Shown here in pieces: positions 57,171 to 64,000 of a DNA stretch of 64,000 nucleotides. Origin of the DNA: Flavobacterium pectinovorum. GTDB taxonomy: Bacteria > Bacteroidota > Bacteroidia > Flavobacteriales > Flavobacteriaceae. Within the stretch, counting starts at the first letter, position 1; every line of letters starts with the position of its first letter. Location: contig NZ_FRBX01000004.1 in the NCBI RefSeq assembly GCF_900142715.1, forward strand, positions 186,001 to 250,000. The letters run 5' to 3'. The notes under the pieces are model-generated. The model saw only the letters and a program-made list of their open reading frames with translations, was not told the DNA's origin and ran no database searches. The position numbers and the translations under genes are program-made.

Positions 57171-58244
57171 ATGAAAATTTCTCAATTCTTAAATAAGGAT
57201 AATAATAATTTGGATTTAGTTCGTATTATACTTGCATGTTTAGTAATAGTTGGACATAGCGATGCAATTAATGGCTCAGGCAGTTATTGGATTGATCCTA
57301 TTCAGCATTTTTTTAAATTTACGTATTCCGGCGCATTTGCGGTAAAATTGTTTTTTTTTATAAGTGGATTGGTTGTTACGAATAGTTATTTGTCTAAAAA
57401 AAGCGCAACATATTTTATTATTTCGCGAATTTTTCGAATAATGCCTGCGTTATTATTTGTATTGCTATTAACTGTTTTTATATTCGGTTTATTACTGACT
57501 AATCTAGATATCTATGACTACTTAGCGAGATTAGATTATCTTCGTTATATAAGACATAACTTGATATTTTACTCATATTATTTATTGCCTGGGGTTTTTA
57601 CTGAAAATTTATATCCAAATATAGTAAACGGCTCTTTTTGGAGCTTACGATACGAGGTTGGATGTTATATTATTTTATTGATTTTATTTGTTTTATTAGG
57701 TAAAAAAAGTAAATACTATATTCTGATTCCAATTCTTTTAATATTTATCGATACATTCTTGCCTGCTAGATTTATTTTAGGTTTCATTGATAATAATCCT
57801 GAAAAGTATTTACTTCCTATATCTTTTGCCTATGGAGCTTTCTTTGCAATTATGTCAGATAAGATAGAAATAAACATCTATGTCGTTATTTTTTCATTGT
57901 TAGCATACATTGTTTTTAAAAACACAGTTTATATTGATCTTGTGTTTCTTTTTGCTTCTTGTAATATTTTGGTTTACCTTTCATCAAGGTTTTTTATTTT
58001 AAAATTAAAACCAAAATACGATATTTCATATGGAATTTATCTATGGGGATTTTTAATTCAACAAACAATTTTTCATTTTTTTGGTCATATTTATATTGGT
58101 TTTCATTGTTTGTTAGCAATTATATTTTCTGTAATACTTGCTCTAATAACATTTATATTCATTGAAAAACCATTTATAAAAATTGGAAAATCAATAATTA
58201 CTCATGTTGATAACATTAAAGGTGTAAAAAAACTAAATTTTTAA
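57171..58244 (+). CDS. Membrane acyltransferase, AT3 (OafA-like) family
   Basis: The 357-residue product has about ten transmembrane helices. The N-terminal segment LDLVRIILACLVIVGHSDAINGSG (His29) and the FFISGLVVTNSYL motif identify an acyltransferase-3 protein. It is distinct in sequence from the AT3 protein at 46697, so two different O-acyl decorations are possible. The region immediately downstream contains two decayed genes, one of them an acetyltransferase of another family. Confidence 0.86.
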   Translation: MKISQFLNKDNNNLDLVRIILACLVIVGHSDAINGSGSYWIDPIQHFFKFTYSGAFAVKLFFFISGLVVTNSYLSKKSATYFIISRIFRIMPALLFVLLLTVFIFGLLLTNLDIYDYLARLDYLRYIRHNLIFYSYYLLPGVFTENLYPNIVNGSFWSLRYEVGCYIILLILFVLLGKKSKYYILIPILLIFIDTFLPARFILGFIDNNPEKYLLPISFAYGAFFAIMSDKIEINIYVVIFSLLAYIVFKNTVYIDLVFLFASCNILVYLSSRFFILKLKPKYDISYGIYLWGFLIQQTIFHFFGHIYIGFHCLLAIIFSVILALITFIFIEKPFIKIGKSIITHVDNIKGVKKLNF

Positions 58245-58264
58245 GATTAGAAAAGATTAAATAA

Positions 58265-58813
58265 ATGAATGCAAAAAAAACTTTGTGGATAGTTTTATAC
58301 AGAAATGAAATTTAAATTTCACAAAAGGTGATAAACTCGTATTTAAATACATATTTACATGTAAAATTGTATTTAATTGACAACTCTCCGACAAATGTAT
58401 AAGAACCTAAGAATTGAATATATACATAATCCAGCCAATCCTGAACTTGGATCTTTGCATATGTAGTAATTCAACAAGCAATCGATTTATGCTCAAAATA
58501 CAATTTCATTGTTAATGCTGATATTTATTTTACAGGAGATATAGATATAGTTAAAGCTATGGTTGAATATATTTCAAACGATGAAATTATCGGTATGATG
58601 ATGCCACAAGTTTTAAATGAAGATTGAAGTATACAAAACTTGCCAAAACTTTTGACATCTCCACTTAGTTTTGTCTGGAGAAAAATTAAAAGGCCTAAAA
58701 ACACGTATCTTAAATTTATAAATGAGTATGAATTGCGAGAGGTACCAAAAGATTTTATTTATAATATACCCTATTCTTTCTGGATGCAAATACTAAATTT
58801 ATATTTTAGATAA
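58265..58813 (+). pseudogene. Decayed GT2 glycosyltransferase, paralogue of the gene at 59924
   Basis: An ATG at 58265 starts a frame (MNAKKTLWIVLYRNEI) interrupted by TAA at codon 17. The homology then continues in the same frame, shifts twice (near 58409 and 58462), and continues as KYNFIVNADIYFTGD, IIGMMMPQVLNED and SIQNLPKLLTSPLSFVWRKIKRPKN. A TGA interrupts it after NED, and a further shift follows near YNIP / ILSGC. The same positions are intact in the GT2 gene at 59924 (VNPDIYFDED, IGMMMPQILN). The C-terminal third is missing. Loss is clear from at least two stops and three frameshifts. Confidence 0.88.
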
Positions 58814-59095
58814 TAACCAATAACCACGGAAGTTATGACGATTTTGGAGATCATCTAATGAGTATTCCAATTAAAAGAGAACTAATTCGTAAGCCTTTTA
58901 CTACTGAAGATAATGTATGACTCGGTGAATCAGTTTGTGTATTACCTGAAGTTAATACTCGAACTGGGAGTAACATTGGAGGATTATCATGGTCCAAAAG
59001 ATATACCTACATATTCTATAGCATTACGAAATCCTGGAAAAGTTGTGAAAAAATATAATTTTGAAATAAACAAATGATTAAAATATAAAAAAAAT
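58813..59095 (+). pseudogene. Remnant of a left-handed beta-helix (hexapeptide) O-acetyltransferase
   Basis: Frame-by-frame translation gives ITNNHGSYDDFGDHLMSIPI, then RKPFTTEDNV, a TGA where Trp is expected, LGESVCVLPEVN, and after a frameshift PKDIPTYSIALRNPGKVVKKYNF ending INK-TGA-LKYKK. This is the C-terminal part of a WbbJ/maltose-acetyltransferase-like enzyme. The N-terminal part is absent, and the junction with the GT2 remnant falls near 58813. Its original role was probably O-acetylation of the glycan. It now contains two internal TGA codons and at least one frameshift. Confidence 0.82.
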
Positions 59096-59101
59096 AAAAT
59101 T

Positions 59102-59917
59102 ATGAAAGTGACCAGAAGTTATTTGGCAGATTTGATTCTTGATAAATTGGTTTTATCAAAAGAGAAATTAAAAGAAGAATTTAATCAAACAGGCAGGATT
59201 AATTCTTGTTATATAGATGATCTTTTACCAGAAGAGATAGCTAAAGAAATATATGAAGCATATCCTTCTCCTGAGGAAATGGCATTGCATAAGTCTTTAA
59301 GAGAAAACAAACGAATTGCGGCACAAATGGATTTGTATAATCCGTTATTAGAAGAGGCTGTTTTTGCATTTCAAGATGAAAGAATTGTAGAAATTGTAGA
59401 AGAGATTACTGGTTTAAAAGAAATGATTCCTGATGAAAAACTTTATGCGGGTGGTATTAGTTTGATGGCTACAGGTAATTTTTTAAATCCGCATCTGGAT
59501 AATTCCCATGATAATGACAGGGAAAACTATCGTGTTTTGAATTTATTGTATTATGTAACGCCAGATTGGGATATCAATAATGGAGGGAATTTAGAACTTT
59601 GGGATAATGGGATGGGAAAACCACAAAGAGTTATTCATTCTAAATTTAATCGTTTAGTTTTAATGGTAACAAATAAAACTTCTATCCATTCTGTAAGTAA
59701 AGTTACAGCGGATGGGAAAAGATGTTGTGTTTCAAATTATTATTTTTCAAAAAAACCAGCTGAAGCATCAGAGTATTTTCATGTAACATCATTTTATGGT
59801 AGGCCTGATGAACAAGTTAAGAATGTTTTTTTAAGAGCGGATGCATTTTTAAGACAAATGGTTAGAAAGTTTACAGGAAAGAGAATAGTTGAAACAAAGC
59901 ATATTTATAAAAAATAA
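59102..59917 (+). CDS. Fe(II)/2-oxoglutarate-dependent oxygenase, prolyl-4-hydroxylase-like fold
   Basis: The 271-residue protein has a clear iron triad: His131 and Asp133 (NPHLDNSHDNDRE) and His196 (TSIHSVSKV). It also has a candidate 2-oxoglutarate-binding Arg207 (KRCCVSNYYFS) and the NNGGNLELWDN segment of the P4Hc family. It is soluble, with no signal peptide. The substrate is unknown. Given its place 6 nt before a GT2 gene inside a polysaccharide locus, hydroxylation of a sugar or lipid-linked intermediate is the most economical hypothesis, comparable in type to LpxO or KdoO of LPS. Confidence 0.84.
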   Translation: MKVTRSYLADLILDKLVLSKEKLKEEFNQTGRINSCYIDDLLPEEIAKEIYEAYPSPEEMALHKSLRENKRIAAQMDLYNPLLEEAVFAFQDERIVEIVEEITGLKEMIPDEKLYAGGISLMATGNFLNPHLDNSHDNDRENYRVLNLLYYVTPDWDINNGGNLELWDNGMGKPQRVIHSKFNRLVLMVTNKTSIHSVSKVTADGKRCCVSNYYFSKKPAEASEYFHVTSFYGRPDEQVKNVFLRADAFLRQMVRKFTGKRIVETKHIYKK

Positions 59918-59923
59918 CCCTGA

Positions 59924-60751
59924 ATGTTGTCACTAAGCAATGCTTCAGCCTCTATTGTATTATATAATACAGATAAAAGTGAATTATCTAGGGTAATAGA
60001 TAGTATTTTTAGAACAAAAACAAATTTGCCATTATATTTAATTGATAATTCTTTAACTGATGATCTGAAAGTTTTTTTAGATTATAATTCACAAATAAAA
60101 TACATTCATAATCCCTCTAATCCAGGTTTTGGTGCTTCGCATAATATTGCTATTCAGAAGTCAATAGAACAAGGAGCCAAATATCATTTTATTGTTAATC
60201 CTGATATTTATTTTGATGAGGATGTTATTTCTCCGATGATCGATTTCATGGAAAATGATGCGTCAATTGGTATGATGATGCCACAAATATTAAATTTAGA
60301 CGGAACCGTTCAAAATTTACCAAAATTATTGCCAAGCCCAATTGATATTTTGTGGAGAAAATTAAAGAAACCTCAAAAGGCCTATGACAAATTCATCAAT
60401 CAATATGAATTAAGGCAAGTAGCAAAAAATATGATTTATAATGCTCCCGTCCTTTCAGGATGCTTTACATTATTAAATTTAGAAGCTATTAAAAAAGTTG
60501 GAATGTATGATGATAAATTTTTCATGTATTTTGAAGATTGGGATTTGTCAAGAAGAATTCATCAACAATATAAAACAATATATTTTCCATTAGTATCTGT
60601 TTATCATGGATATGATTCCGGAGCTAATAAAAGTAGTAGATTATTTAAGATTTTTTTAAATTCTGCAGTGACTTATTTTAATAAATGGGGATGGTTTTTA
60701 GATAGTGAAAGAGAGAAGATTAATAAAAACGCATTATCTCAATTTATATAG
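59924..60751 (+). CDS. GT2-family glycosyltransferase
   Basis: The 275-residue protein has the GT-A layout of rhamnosyltransferase-like GT2 enzymes: IVLYNTDKSELSRVIDSI, NPSNPGFGASHN (63-74), HFIVNPDIYFDED with the metal-binding aspartate near 94, SGCFTLLNLEAI and MYFEDWDLSRRI. It should add a sugar in the cytoplasm. It ends one base before the next start codon. It is a paralogue of the decayed gene at 58265, which shares the IGMMMPQ and QNLPKLL segments. Confidence 0.9.
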   Translation: MLSLSNASASIVLYNTDKSELSRVIDSIFRTKTNLPLYLIDNSLTDDLKVFLDYNSQIKYIHNPSNPGFGASHNIAIQKSIEQGAKYHFIVNPDIYFDEDVISPMIDFMENDASIGMMMPQILNLDGTVQNLPKLLPSPIDILWRKLKKPQKAYDKFINQYELRQVAKNMIYNAPVLSGCFTLLNLEAIKKVGMYDDKFFMYFEDWDLSRRIHQQYKTIYFPLVSVYHGYDSGANKSSRLFKIFLNSAVTYFNKWGWFLDSEREKINKNALSQFI

Positions 60752-61660
60752 ATGAAAATAAACATTACAGGTTCATCCGGATTTGTTGGTAAAAATCTTT
60801 CTCATTATTTGTCAATTAATTTTTTTTCGATTGAAAAAATTTCTTTGCGAGATTTAAATTGGAAAAATAATCTGACCGGAGATGCAATTATCCATTTAGC
60901 GGGAAAGGCACACGATACAAAAAATACCAGTCAGGCATCTGAATATTTTGAAGTTAACACAAATCTAACTAAAGAATTATTTGATGAATTTTTAAAAAGT
61001 GATGTTAAAGATTTTATCTATTTCAGCAGCGTTAAGGCAGTTGCAGATGAAGTGTTAGAGATATTATATGAAGATACTCACCCAAATCCTAAGACGGCAT
61101 ACGGACAATCTAAACTACAAGCCGAAGATTATATTTTGTCTAAACAAATTCCCGAAGGGAAAAGGATTCTTATTATTAGGCCCTGTATGATTCATGGTCC
61201 AGGAAATAAAGGTAATTTGAATTTGTTATATCAATTAGTTTCAAAAGGTCTGCCATGGCCACTTGGTGCTTTTGAGAACCAACGTTCCTTTTTAAGTATT
61301 GAAAATCTTTGTTTCGTTATTAAAGAGTTATTAGAAAACGAAAGAATCCCTTCAGGAGTTTATCAGGTAGCTGATGATAAATCTTTATCTACAAATGAAT
61401 TAATTAAATTACTAGGTGAAACCTTAGGTAAAAAAAGTCTAATCTGGGATGTTAATTCTTTATTTATAAAAGCTGTAGCAAAAATTGGAGATTTTTTGAG
61501 TTTACCCTTGAATTCAGAACGTTTGGAAAAACTCACAGAAAATTATCTAGTAAGTAATGAGAAAATAGTTAAGGTTATTGGAAAAGCATTACCAATATCG
61601 GCTGAAATTGGACTAATGAAGACTTTTGAATCTTTTAAGAAAAAAAATAAAAAAAAATGA
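60752..61660 (+). CDS. NAD-dependent nucleotide-sugar epimerase/reductase, WbpV-like
   Basis: The 302-residue SDR has GSSGFVGKN (7-15), [21 protein letters not shown] and the Tyr-x3-Lys motif [12 protein letters not shown]. These resemble WbpV/FnlB-type 4-reductases or epimerases acting on UDP-N-acetyl-hexosamine derivatives. Such genes are usually near a WbpL/WecA-like initiating transferase, whose start is seen at 63766. The product may be UDP-QuiNAc, UDP-FucNAc or simply an epimerised HexNAc. It overlaps gmd by 4 bp. Confidence 0.78.
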   Translation: MKINITGSSGFVGKNLSHYLSINFFSIEKISLRDLNWKNNLTGDAIIHLAGKAHDTKNTSQASEYFEVNTNLTKELFDEFLKSDVKDFIYFSSVKAVADEVLEILYEDTHPNPKTAYGQSKLQAEDYILSKQIPEGKRILIIRPCMIHGPGNKGNLNLLYQLVSKGLPWPLGAFENQRSFLSIENLCFVIKELLENERIPSGVYQVADDKSLSTNELIKLLGETLGKKSLIWDVNSLFIKAVAKIGDFLSLPLNSERLEKLTENYLVSNEKIVKVIGKALPISAEIGLMKTFESFKKKNKKK

Positions 61661-62775
61661 AAATTGCACTTATAACAGGAATTACAGGACAAGATGGATC
61701 ATATTTGGCAGAATTATTATTAGAGAAAGGTTATATGGTTCATGGAGTTAAAAGAAGAGCTTCTTCTTTTAACACACAACGTATTGATCATATTTATCAA
61801 GATCAACACGAAGTTCATGTAAATTTTAAGTTGCATTATGGAGATTTGACAGATTCTACTAATATCATTCGAATTATTCAAGAAGTTCAGCCTGATGAAA
61901 TCTATAATTTGGGAGCTATGAGTCATGTGAAAGTTTCTTTTGACTCTCCGGAATATGTTGCAAATGTTGATGGTATTGGGACACTAAGAATTTTAGAAGC
62001 AGTACGCATTTTAGGATTAGAAAAGAAAACACGTATTTATCAGGCATCGACCTCTGAATTATACGGTGGCTTGGCTGAGAATAAAAATGCAAAAGGACTT
62101 TATGATGAGCATTCACCATTTTATCCACGCTCACCTTATGGAGCAGCAAAAATTTATGGTTTTTGGATTACAAAAAATTACCGTGAAGCCTATGGAATGT
62201 TTGCTTGTAATGGAATTTTATTTAACCACGAATCACCACGAAGAGGGGAAACATTTGTGACTCGTAAAATTACAATGGCAACTGCTGCTATTGCTTTAGG
62301 AGAACAAGATTGTTTATACTTAGGAAATTTAGATGCACAGCGTGACTGGGGACATGCCAAAGATTACGTAGAAGCAATGTGGAGAATCTTGCAGCAGGAA
62401 GTTGCTGAGGATTATGTAATAGCAATGGGAGAGACTACTTACGTGCGTGATTTTGTTAAAATGTCATTTGCAGAAGTAGGAGTAGAAATTGAATTTAGAG
62501 GAGAAGGAGTAGATGAAAAAGGATATGTAGCTTCTTGTAGTAATCCTGCATATAAACTTGAGATTGGTAAACAAATTATTGCTGTTGACCCACAATATTT
62601 CCGTCCTACGGAAGTGGACTTGCTTATTGGAGATCCAACAAAATCGAAAACTCAATTAGGTTGGGTGCCTAAATATGATTTAGCTGGTCTAGTGAAAGAA
62701 ATGATGGCATCAGATATTCAGAATGTTAAAAAAGAAAAGATGCTAAAAGAAGTAAGATCGATTATTAAATATTAA
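61657..62775 (+). CDS. gmd: GDP-mannose 4,6-dehydratase
   Basis: The 372-residue SDR starts [26 protein letters not shown] and has [13 protein letters not shown], the catalytic Thr/Glu in ASTSELYGG, Tyr-x3-Lys in [11 protein letters not shown], and [17 protein letters not shown]. It converts GDP-mannose to GDP-4-keto-6-deoxymannose, the precursor of GDP-L-fucose. fcl follows after 47 nt and manC lies 29 kb upstream. The protein is longer than some Gmd enzymes but within the family range. Confidence 0.96.
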   Translation: MKIALITGITGQDGSYLAELLLEKGYMVHGVKRRASSFNTQRIDHIYQDQHEVHVNFKLHYGDLTDSTNIIRIIQEVQPDEIYNLGAMSHVKVSFDSPEYVANVDGIGTLRILEAVRILGLEKKTRIYQASTSELYGGLAENKNAKGLYDEHSPFYPRSPYGAAKIYGFWITKNYREAYGMFACNGILFNHESPRRGETFVTRKITMATAAIALGEQDCLYLGNLDAQRDWGHAKDYVEAMWRILQQEVAEDYVIAMGETTYVRDFVKMSFAEVGVEIEFRGEGVDEKGYVASCSNPAYKLEIGKQIIAVDPQYFRPTEVDLLIGDPTKSKTQLGWVPKYDLAGLVKEMMASDIQNVKKEKMLKEVRSIIKY

Positions 62776-62822
62776 TTTAGATAAATCAGGATTATTTTAT
62801 TCTTGAATTAGAAATAAGCATT

Positions 62823-63755
62823 ATGAATTTAAATGATAAAATATACATAGCTGGACACCGAGGAATGGTAGGTTCGGCTATTTTACGTCAATTAAAAGCC
62901 AAAGGTTTTACCAATTTTATTTTAAAAACTTCTTTAGAGCTTGATCTTAGAAATCAACAAGCTGTAGCTGATTTTTTTCAAAGTGAAAAACCAGATTATG
63001 TCTTTTTAGCTGCAGCAAAAGTTGGAGGAATTATTGCTAATAATACTTATAGAGGAGATTTTATTTACGAAAACTTGATGATTCAAAATAATGTTATTCA
63101 TCAATCGTATATAAACAAAGTAAAAAAATTAATGTTTTTGGGCTCTTCTTGTATATACCCTAAAATGGCGCCACAGCCATTAAAAGAAGAATATATGCTA
63201 ACTGGAGAATTAGAGACAACAAATGAACCTTACGCAATTGCAAAAATTGCTGGAATTAAAATGTGTGATGCATATAGAGATCAGTTTGGTTGTAATTTTA
63301 TTTCAGTTATGCCGACTAATTTATATGGCCCCAATGACAATTACGATCTAAAGAATTCTCATGTATTGCCAGCGATGTTAAGAAAATTTATCACAGCTAA
63401 ACATAATGGAGATGCTTCCGTAACTATTTGGGGGACCGGTAATCCAAAACGTGAGTTTTTACATGCTGATGATCTTGCAGAGGCTTGTGTATTTTTAATG
63501 GAGAACTATAATGAGTCAGGATTAGTTAATATTGGAGTTGGTGAAGATATTTCAATTTTAGATTTGGCAATTTTGGTTAAAAAAATAGTTAGTTTTGAAG
63601 GAGAAATTTTGACTGATACCACTAAGCCAGATGGTACTCCACGTAAATTAATGGATGTTTCAAAATTAAGCAGTTTTGGTTGGAAGGCAAAAACTACTCT
63701 TGAAGAGGGAATTCAGAAAGTGTATGATGAAATAAAAAATACTAATTGGGAATAA
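62823..63755 (+). CDS. fcl: GDP-L-fucose synthase
   Basis: The 310-residue SDR has AGHRGMVGSAI (about 10-20), AAAKVGGIIANNTY, FLGSSCIYPKMAPQP and the catalytic Tyr-x3-Lys in EPYAIAKIAG. It performs the 3,5-epimerisation and 4-reduction giving GDP-L-fucose, which the GT11 enzyme at 47762 is expected to use. Length and motifs are standard for Fcl/WcaG. Confidence 0.96.
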   Translation: MNLNDKIYIAGHRGMVGSAILRQLKAKGFTNFILKTSLELDLRNQQAVADFFQSEKPDYVFLAAAKVGGIIANNTYRGDFIYENLMIQNNVIHQSYINKVKKLMFLGSSCIYPKMAPQPLKEEYMLTGELETTNEPYAIAKIAGIKMCDAYRDQFGCNFISVMPTNLYGPNDNYDLKNSHVLPAMLRKFITAKHNGDASVTIWGTGNPKREFLHADDLAEACVFLMENYNESGLVNIGVGEDISILDLAILVKKIVSFEGEILTDTTKPDGTPRKLMDVSKLSSFGWKAKTTLEEGIQKVYDEIKNTNWE

Positions 63756-63765
63756 TTTCATAATA

Positions 63766-64000
63766 ATGGAATACACAATAATAGGAATCCTTTTAATGAT
63801 TATAATGCTACTCTATTTCAAGGTAGCTGACAAGTTTAATATCATTGATAAACCCAATCAAAGAAGTTCACATAGCGAAATTACCTTAAGAGGTGGAGGA
63901 ATTATTTTTTGGTTCTCTGCCTTGCTTTATTTTGTACAGCATTTTCAGAATAACTACTTTTTCTTTACCGGAATTACATTGGTAAGTTTAGTTAGTTTTT
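63766..64000 (+). CDS. Initiating sugar-phosphate transferase, MraY/WecA/WbpL family, 3'-truncated
   Basis: Only the first 78 residues lie in the window. They comprise a transmembrane helix (YTIIGILLMIIMLLYFKVA), the cytoplasmic FNIIDKPNQRSSH motif, then RGGGIIFWF and two more hydrophobic stretches. This is the N-terminus of polyprenyl-phosphate HexNAc-1-phosphate transferases. It should start repeat-unit synthesis on undecaprenyl phosphate. The gene starts 10 nt after fcl. The rest is beyond the window end, so completeness cannot be judged. Confidence 0.87.
   Translation, partial: MEYTIIGILLMIIMLLYFKVADKFNIIDKPNQRSSHSEITLRGGGIIFWFSALLYFVQHFQNNYFFFTGITLVSLVSF

Noticed and set aside
58265..59095. 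Possible TGA recoding (tryptophan or glycine) in the decayed genes
   Set aside because: Three TGA codons fall where Trp or Gly is expected, but TAA stops, several frameshifts and missing ends are present too, and all neighbouring genes use TGA-free frames with normal TGG tryptophans. Decay explains it.

Overview
The window looks like chromosomal DNA of a Flavobacterium-like member of the Bacteroidota. The base composition is A+T-rich. Start codons lack Shine-Dalgarno sequences, and promoters match the Bacteroidota pattern (TTG, about 20 nt, then TAnnTTTG). The gene order rpsG-fusA-rpsJ / rplC...rplQ / carA / eno / gltA and the zinc-free forms of L36 and S14 also fit. The genus is an inference from these features; no database comparison was possible.

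Region 1 (1-16873) is the translation super-cluster. It opens with the end of the str operon (partial rpsG, fusA, rpsJ), closed by a strong terminator. A long S10-spc-alpha run follows: rplC-D-W-B-rpsS-rplV-rpsC-rplP-rpmC-rpsQ-rplN-X-E-rpsN, then rpsH-rplF-R-rpsE-rpmD-rplO-secY-infA-rpmJ-rpsM-K-D-rpoA-rplQ. There are clear promoters before rplC and rpsH, and hairpin leaders before rpsH, rpsD and rplQ. Region 2 (17000-25081) is housekeeping: carA, eno, gltA, two neighbouring guanidine-modifying hydrolase-fold genes, a convergent marC-like gene, a CoA-binding protein and recR, mostly as single-gene units with clear terminators.

Region 3 (25128-64000, running off the end) is one large surface-polysaccharide locus, all on the + strand. 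A first operon encodes a Wza-like lipoprotein, a Wzc-like tyrosine autokinase, a UDP-sugar 4-epimerase, UDP-glucose 6-dehydrogenase and a NusG-like UpxY regulator, and ends at a terminator. A fresh promoter (31530-31560) then starts a run of about 32 kb. It carries nucleotide-sugar genes (TviB-type dehydrogenase, manC, rfbB), a second export/chain-length pair, and a complete CDP-3,6-dideoxyhexose set ending in an RfbJ-like CDP-abequose synthase. Next come glycosyltransferases, a Wzx-like flippase, two acyltransferases, an alpha-1,2-fucosyltransferase, an EpsG/Wzy-like polymerase, GDP-L-fucose genes (gmd, fcl) and the start of a WecA/WbpL-like initiating transferase. The predicted glycan therefore probably contains fucose, a 3,6-dideoxyhexose, a uronic or amino-uronic acid, and O-acetyl groups.

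The least ordinary parts are four. A UbiA / HAD phosphatase / SMR-like carrier / GT-C-like block (48750-52301) resembles a lipid-linked pentose donor pathway. An Fe(II)/2-oxoglutarate oxygenase (59102) sits inside the glycan locus. A decayed glycosyltransferase plus O-acetyltransferase (58265-59095) lies just before an intact paralogue of the decayed glycosyltransferase. The UpxY gene is followed by a terminator and a new promoter with a structured leader. No tRNA, rRNA, CRISPR array, insertion sequence or phage gene was seen.
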